From assembly GCA_002427325.1 (NCBI GenBank), contig DIQS01000026.1, positions 5,004 to 23,564 of the forward strand: 18,561 bases of DNA. Direction: 5' to 3'. Made by a program: the position numbers and the translations under genes. The notes beneath the pieces are model-generated. The model was given only the letters and a program-made list of their open reading frames with translations, did not search any database and had not been told where the DNA came from. The stretch is from Cloacimonetes bacterium UBA5456. GTDB taxonomy: Bacteria > Cloacimonadota > Cloacimonadia > Cloacimonadales > Cloacimonadaceae. This document shows, in pieces, positions 15,161 through 18,561 of this stretch. Position 1 is the stretch's first letter; every line of letters starts with the position of its first letter.

Positions 15161-16492
15161 TTGTTTAACAGTCTTTCAAACCGTCTGGATAAAATCTTCC
15201 GTGATCTCAAAGGACACGGCTATCTCACCGAACAAAACATCAAGGACAGTCTGCGCGAAATCCGCATAGCCTTGCTGGAAGCAGACGTCAACTTCCGCAT
15301 CGTCAAAAACTTCGTGAAAGAAGTGGAAAAGCGTGCCATCGGCGCCGAGGTGATGAAATCTCTAACCCCCGGACAGCAGATCGTTAAGATCGTCCACGAA
15401 GAGCTGATCTCGCTGATGGATACGGAAGGCTTTGAGATGAAGGTCTATAACAACCGACTCACCAAGATCATGATGGTGGGCTTGCAGGGAAGTGGAAAAA
15501 CCACCGCCTGCGCAAAGCTCGCCGCCATGTATCGCAAACAGGGAATCAAGCCCATGATGGCTGCTTGTGACGTCTATCGTCCCGCCGCCGTTGAACAGCT
15601 CAAAATCCTCGGCAAACAGATAGATATTCCCGTGGTATCAGTAGAGGGCACAGACGTCATCAAGATCGCCGACGAGGCGCTGAAAAGAGCCTATGAAGAT
15701 ATATCCAACCTCCTTATCTTTGACACGGCAGGACGCCTGCACATCGATAGCGAGATGATGAACGAAGTACAGCGACTCAAAGCACACGTAAAGCCGGACT
15801 ATATCTTCTTCGTTGCAGACGCCATGACAGGACAAGATGCCGTCACGGTTGCAAGCGAATTCTATGATAAACTTGCCTTTGACGCCGTCATCCTCACCAA
15901 GCTCGATGGCGACGCTCGCGGTGGTGCTGCACTCTCCATCAAAGCCGTCACCGGACGCCCCGTAGCATTCGTTGGCATAGGCGAAAAGATTCCCGATATC
16001 GAAGTATTCCACGCCGAACGCATGGCTTCACGCATACTCGGTATGGGCGACGTCCTCACTCTCATCGAAAAAGCCGAAGAAGCCCTCGACCTCGAAGAAG
16101 AGGAAAAACTCGCCAAGAGAATGCTCAAAAACCAATTTGACCTCAACGACTTCCTCAAGCAATTGCAGAGCGTGAAAAAGATGGGCTCACTGGAATCCAT
16201 CATGCGCATGATCCCCGGAGTGGGCTCAAAACTGCCCGCCAATTTGGACCTCGATGACAAAGCACTTTTACACGTGGAAGCCATCATCCAATCCATGACC
16301 AATGAAGAGCGCAGGAAACCGGAAATCCTCAATGGCAGCCGCCGTCTGAGAATCTCCAAAGGCTGCGGACGCCCCGTCATGGAAATCAATCGCCTCATCC
16401 GTCAATTTGACGAGATGAAAAAGATGATGAGGAAGATGAGCACTCCCAAGGGAATGAAACAATTGGAATCCATGATGAAGGGAATGCAATAG
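15161..16492 (+). CDS. ffh: Signal recognition particle protein Ffh
   Basis: 443 residues from TTG 15161, which directly follows the rpe stop and has GAGGGG seven bases upstream; the product begins with the usual MF.SLS.RL. The N domain is 1-90. The G domain has GLQGSGKTT (107-115), DVYRP, DTAGR (188-192) and TKLDGDARGGAALS (246-259). The methionine-rich M domain has MIPGVG, MT.EER..PEI, SRRLRISKGCG and EINRLIRQF, followed by clustered Met. With 4.5S RNA, Ffh targets nascent membrane and secreted proteins to FtsY and SecYEG. Length is at the short end of normal. The genes that often follow ffh (rpsP, rimM, trmD) are not in the window. Confidence 0.97.
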   Translation: MFNSLSNRLDKIFRDLKGHGYLTEQNIKDSLREIRIALLEADVNFRIVKNFVKEVEKRAIGAEVMKSLTPGQQIVKIVHEELISLMDTEGFEMKVYNNRLTKIMMVGLQGSGKTTACAKLAAMYRKQGIKPMMAACDVYRPAAVEQLKILGKQIDIPVVSVEGTDVIKIADEALKRAYEDISNLLIFDTAGRLHIDSEMMNEVQRLKAHVKPDYIFFVADAMTGQDAVTVASEFYDKLAFDAVILTKLDGDARGGAALSIKAVTGRPVAFVGIGEKIPDIEVFHAERMASRILGMGDVLTLIEKAEEALDLEEEEKLAKRMLKNQFDLNDFLKQLQSVKKMGSLESIMRMIPGVGSKLPANLDLDDKALLHVEAIIQSMTNEERRKPEILNGSRRLRISKGCGRPVMEINRLIRQFDEMKKMMRKMSTPKGMKQLESMMKGMQ

Positions 16493-16501
16493 AGCCTGAG
16501 C

Positions 16502-16674
16502 ATTGGTGTGACAACGCCCTCCTTTCCACGAGCTCTTTGAGGCAGTTAGAGCGGCTGGAGCAGTGGTGCGATTGGTGTGGCAACGCCCTCGTTTCCACGA
16601 ACTTTTTGAGGCAGTTAGAGCGGCTGGAGCAGTGATGCGATTGGTGTGGCAACGCCCTCGTTGCCACGAGCTTT
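16502..16674 (+). repeat. 69-bp tandem repeat, 2.5 copies, with hairpin
   Basis: Copy 1 is 16502-16570, copy 2 is 16571-16639 (5 mismatches in 69 by eye) and copy 3 is partial, 16640 to about 16674. Each copy starts ATTGGTGTG and carries the GGCAACGCCCTCGTTGCC-type core. The array begins 10 nt after the ffh stop. Confidence 0.9.
16646..16667 (+). other. Perfect hairpin in the third repeat copy
   Basis: GTGGCAACG (16646-16654) and CGTTGCCAC (16659-16667) form a perfect 9-bp stem with a CCCT loop. No T-run follows, so it is not a canonical intrinsic terminator, although it could stabilise the ffh 3' end. Confidence 0.75.
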
Positions 16675-16711
16675 ATCAGCTGATCCCACAACAACATAAT
16701 CAACAAAGAAC

Positions 16712-16740
16712 TTGACTAATTTCAAATACAATAATACAAT
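16712..16740 (+). promoter_or_regulatory. Sigma70-type promoter P1
   Basis: TTGACT (16712-16717), a 17-bp spacer and TACAAT (16735-16740). It is close to the bacterial housekeeping consensus (TTGACA / TATAAT). It lies about 260 nt upstream of the lipoprotein start and is followed by the same GCAATCA as P2. Confidence 0.6.
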
Positions 16741-16858
16741 GCAATCATCATGAAGATAAATGTGTAGCTTCCTCTTGACTTGCGTGTTTGCAGACCAAAT
16801 AGTTGATTGAATTCAACAGCTCACCACATAAAGAAGACATTTCCCGCCAACGTTTTTC

Positions 16859-16887
16859 TTGACACATATTTAAAACACAAATACAAT
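16859..16887 (+). promoter_or_regulatory. Sigma70-type promoter P2
   Basis: A perfect TTGACA (16859-16864), a 17-bp spacer and TACAAT (16882-16887), one base from consensus at the -10. The predicted start near 16894 gives a leader of about 105 nt before the lipoprotein ATG at 16999. Confidence 0.7.
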
Positions 16888-16923
16888 GCAATCAGCAAAT
16901 GAAATAACGAGAACGTAATCAAA

Positions 16924-16947
16924 GTGGGAAGCAAAAAGCTCTCCCAC
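16924..16947 (+). promoter_or_regulatory. Hairpin in the lipoprotein 5' leader
   Basis: GTGGGA/TCCCAC outer stem and AGC/GCT inner stem around AAAAA, with one bulged C. It is about 30 nt downstream of the predicted P2 start, and no T-run follows. A role in mRNA stability or translation is possible but unproven. Confidence 0.4.
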
Positions 16948-16998
16948 AATTCAGGACATTTTAGACAAAACCCGCTTGATAAAAGCAAGGAGTTAACG

Positions 16999-17733
16999 AT
17001 GAAAAAGCTATCAGTGATATTATTAATTATTCTTACAGGACTGCTCTTGTTTTCCTGTAAACCAAGCACGAGCCCGGAAGAGGATTTTAATTTACGGAAG
17101 GATATTGTGGCTTCTTTTAGCAACTATAACGATTATGAAGAAACCTATGCTGCAATCTCTATATTGCAAAGCATCACCGGAGATGTTTCGCTCAAAGTTA
17201 ACGGTGTAGAATGTGAATTAGATTTTGATTATTCTGTGATGGGCAGGGTATTTCATTTCTTTATTGTCGATTATATTGAGTTTGGCAGCACTTTCAACTA
17301 TGAGATCCAAGTTGGCAACGAGCTTTATTCCGGCAGTATCAAGCACCCTGATAAATATGATGTAAACTTTCCGGAATTCGATATCGACAGAGACTTTGCA
17401 ATCGACTGGACTCTTGCCTCCAACCCTCAATATCAGTTTCTTGATTATTATTTAGGAGCAGAGGATGACTGGGATGATGTTTCTGATGTCATAACTCTCA
17501 AGCCTTCTGCCAGAAGCTATACGCTTAGGAAAAATACTTGGAGCTCACTCGATAATGCGAGATATGTCGATTTTGTTCTTACTGCACAAAACATCAAAAG
17601 ACACGGCTCAAACTGTGTGGTGCATACATACTCTGACGCTTTTTATGACGAATATCATTGGGAGGACTGGAAAACAAATAAAGATGAATTGCCCAAAGGG
17701 CTCGAACTCATCATGAAAAGGCATATACAATAA
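16999..17733 (+). CDS. Small lipoprotein A of a tandem paralogous pair
   Basis: 244 residues from ATG 16999, with AAGGAG six bases upstream; an in-frame GTG at 16924 lies before the signal peptide and inside a hairpin, so it is rejected. Residues 1-20 form a type II signal with lipobox LFSC (Cys20), followed by a short Ser/Thr/Pro linker. The mature part is beta-rich and aromatic. Blocks shared with the next gene include GSIKHPDK, W.LASNPQYQ and SAR.YTL.K..W. No known domain, catalytic triad or metal motif is evident to me. Probably an envelope-anchored protein of unknown role, most likely expressed from the two promoters upstream. Confidence 0.85.
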   Translation: MKKLSVILLIILTGLLLFSCKPSTSPEEDFNLRKDIVASFSNYNDYEETYAAISILQSITGDVSLKVNGVECELDFDYSVMGRVFHFFIVDYIEFGSTFNYEIQVGNELYSGSIKHPDKYDVNFPEFDIDRDFAIDWTLASNPQYQFLDYYLGAEDDWDDVSDVITLKPSARSYTLRKNTWSSLDNARYVDFVLTAQNIKRHGSNCVVHTYSDAFYDEYHWEDWKTNKDELPKGLELIMKRHIQ

Positions 17734-17837
17734 CAAAAATCCGCACGAGCAATTTGCTCAGGTTTGTATTAACTGCCGCCAGCAGTGCTAACGGCAAGAG
17801 TGTCCTCAACCAAATATTGTGCGGGATAATCTCTACA

Positions 17838-17852
17838 AAAAGCATAGCTTTT
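17838..17852 (+). promoter_or_regulatory. Short hairpin just upstream of the lipoprotein B ribosome-binding site
   Basis: AAAAGC and GCTTTT pair around ATA, ending two bases before GGAGGT at 17855-17860. It might influence access to the ribosome-binding site; the stem is mostly A-T and weak. Confidence 0.3.
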
Positions 17853-17864
17853 ATGGAGGTAGCC

Positions 17865-18561
17865 ATGAAAAAGCTATTAGTGATACTATTTATCATTCTC
17901 GCAGGATTGCTCTTGTTCTCCTGCAAATCAAGCACCAGCCCGGATAACGATGTCGAGCTTGACACCCTCTTGAACAAGGATGTTATTGCCGTGTTTACCA
18001 GAAGTAACTATAGCGAAGAAAGCTACGCTTTAATTACGATAAAACAAGATGCACCTTCAGAAGTGAATGTTCTTGTTAAAGGCGTCGAAGGCACCTTTGA
18101 TTATATGTATCATTCAGAAGAAAATGGCACTGTTTTCTATAGGTTTTTAGTCGAGACTCTTAATTTTGGCGAAATTTTCAGCTATGTTATCAATATTGAC
18201 CGCGAACAATTCTCAGGCACCATCAAGCATCCCGATAAACATTCAACGACCTTTCCGAAATATGATATGGAAAAGGACTATAGCTTTAAGTGGAGCTTGG
18301 CATCAAACCCGCAATATCAAGCAATTCACTATTGGATTAGTGGTTATACAGATGGTCACCATCATGGCTTTGATGGAGATATCGATCTCAAGTCTTCAGC
18401 CAGGAAACATACTCTCAAGAAAAGCATGTGGAGCGATATCGAGGTGGTCACCACTGCAGAGGTCTTCCTCTTTGCATATAACACCAAAACACATGGCGAT
18501 CAATGCACTGTGGCAGCATATTCATCTGCTGATAATTTTGATGTTGATAAGGCCGAATGGA
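17865..18561 (+). CDS. Small lipoprotein B, paralogue of A, truncated by the window end
   Basis: ATG 17865 has a perfect GGAGGT four bases upstream. The frame stays open to the last base (232 codons seen), so the C-terminus lies beyond the window. The signal peptide is nearly identical to that of lipoprotein A (MKKL.VIL.IIL.GLLLFSC, Cys20), and the body keeps the same landmarks in the same order: GTIKHPDK, W.LASNPQYQ and SARKHTLKK..W, with a GHHHGFDGD segment in the middle that A lacks. It begins 131 nt after A with no terminator or good promoter between, so co-transcription is likely. Function unknown. Tandem duplication followed by divergence explains the pair. Confidence 0.85.
   Translation, partial: MKKLLVILFIILAGLLLFSCKSSTSPDNDVELDTLLNKDVIAVFTRSNYSEESYALITIKQDAPSEVNVLVKGVEGTFDYMYHSEENGTVFYRFLVETLNFGEIFSYVINIDREQFSGTIKHPDKHSTTFPKYDMEKDYSFKWSLASNPQYQAIHYWISGYTDGHHHGFDGDIDLKSSARKHTLKKSMWSDIEVVTTAEVFLFAYNTKTHGDQCTVAAYSSADNFDVDKAEW

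Larger units (their letters stand above)
16493..16998. other. 506-nt gene-free region between ffh and the lipoproteins
   Basis: I find no gene with start, ribosome-binding site and coding character here. The first third holds the 69-bp repeat; a 10-bp palindrome ATCAGCTGAT lies at 16675-16684; the rest is AT-rich, with two near-consensus promoters and a leader hairpin. Only the overlapping minus-strand frame across the repeats is open, and it looks like a by-product of the 69-bp (multiple of 3) period. Confidence 0.75.

Noticed and set aside
16320..16400. GCG in place of GSG in the Ffh M-domain RNA-binding motif
   Set aside because: As I recall, E. coli Ffh also has Cys at this place, so it is normal variation.
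16395..16706. Minus-strand open frame across the 69-bp repeats with a repeated peptide
   Set aside because: It runs into the 3' end of ffh, and its 23-residue period is just the 69-bp repeat; no ribosome-binding site or known domain.
17747..17759. GAGCAATTTGCTC inverted repeat between the two lipoproteins as a terminator
   Set aside because: Only about four to five pairs and no T-run, so co-transcription is not excluded.

Overview
The window reads as a chromosomal segment of a Gram-negative bacterium of the Fibrobacterota-Chlorobiota-Bacteroidota superphylum. My best guess is Candidatus Cloacimonadota or a close relative. This is an inference from gene content: a gingipain-like C25 peptidase with a FlgD-like C-terminal domain sits next to a PorV/PorQ-type outer-membrane protein, and there are SPII lipoproteins and a Wzc-type tyrosine kinase. 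No rRNA is present to settle the phylum. All convincing genes are on the + strand; I found no tRNA, rRNA, CRISPR array, insertion sequence or phage gene.

Region 1 (1-5164), surface and secretion. The 3' end of a PorU-like C25 peptidase/sortase is followed by a PorV/PorQ-like barrel protein and a lipoprotein made of two tandem ~227-residue repeats. Spacing is tight, so this is probably one operon of the type IX secretion/surface-attachment kind.

Region 2 (5165-8083), polysaccharide export. A short secreted SLBB-domain protein and a Wzz/BY-kinase fusion (Wzc-like) form an export pair. The kinase tail has 12 consecutive tyrosines encoded by three copies of a 12-nt unit.

Region 3 (8043-14206), housekeeping genes joined to the kinase by overlap: ispE, prs, rplY (L25/Ctc), pth, rpsF, ssb, rpsR, a DUF2232 membrane protein, rplI and an unrecognised six-helix membrane protein. 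Genes overlap or lie within about 20 nt of each other, and the run ends at an intrinsic terminator (14161-14206).

Region 4 (14214-16492): a small DUF721/DciA-like protein, rpe and ffh, again overlapping or abutting.

Region 5 (16493-18561): a 506-nt gene-free stretch carrying a 69-bp tandem repeat with a hairpin and two near-consensus, mutually similar promoters 147 bp apart. After it come two tandem paralogous small lipoproteins of a family I do not recognise; the second runs off the window.

The items most worth a second look are the poly-tyrosine microsatellite and its overlap with the ispE start, the tandem lipoprotein family with its duplicated promoter, the 69-bp repeat whose hairpin pairing improves from copy to copy, the internally duplicated lipoprotein in the PorU-PorV locus, and a terminator lying 7 nt upstream of an SD-less start codon. 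I see no clear-cut new multi-gene system; the lipoprotein pair is the best candidate for something undescribed.
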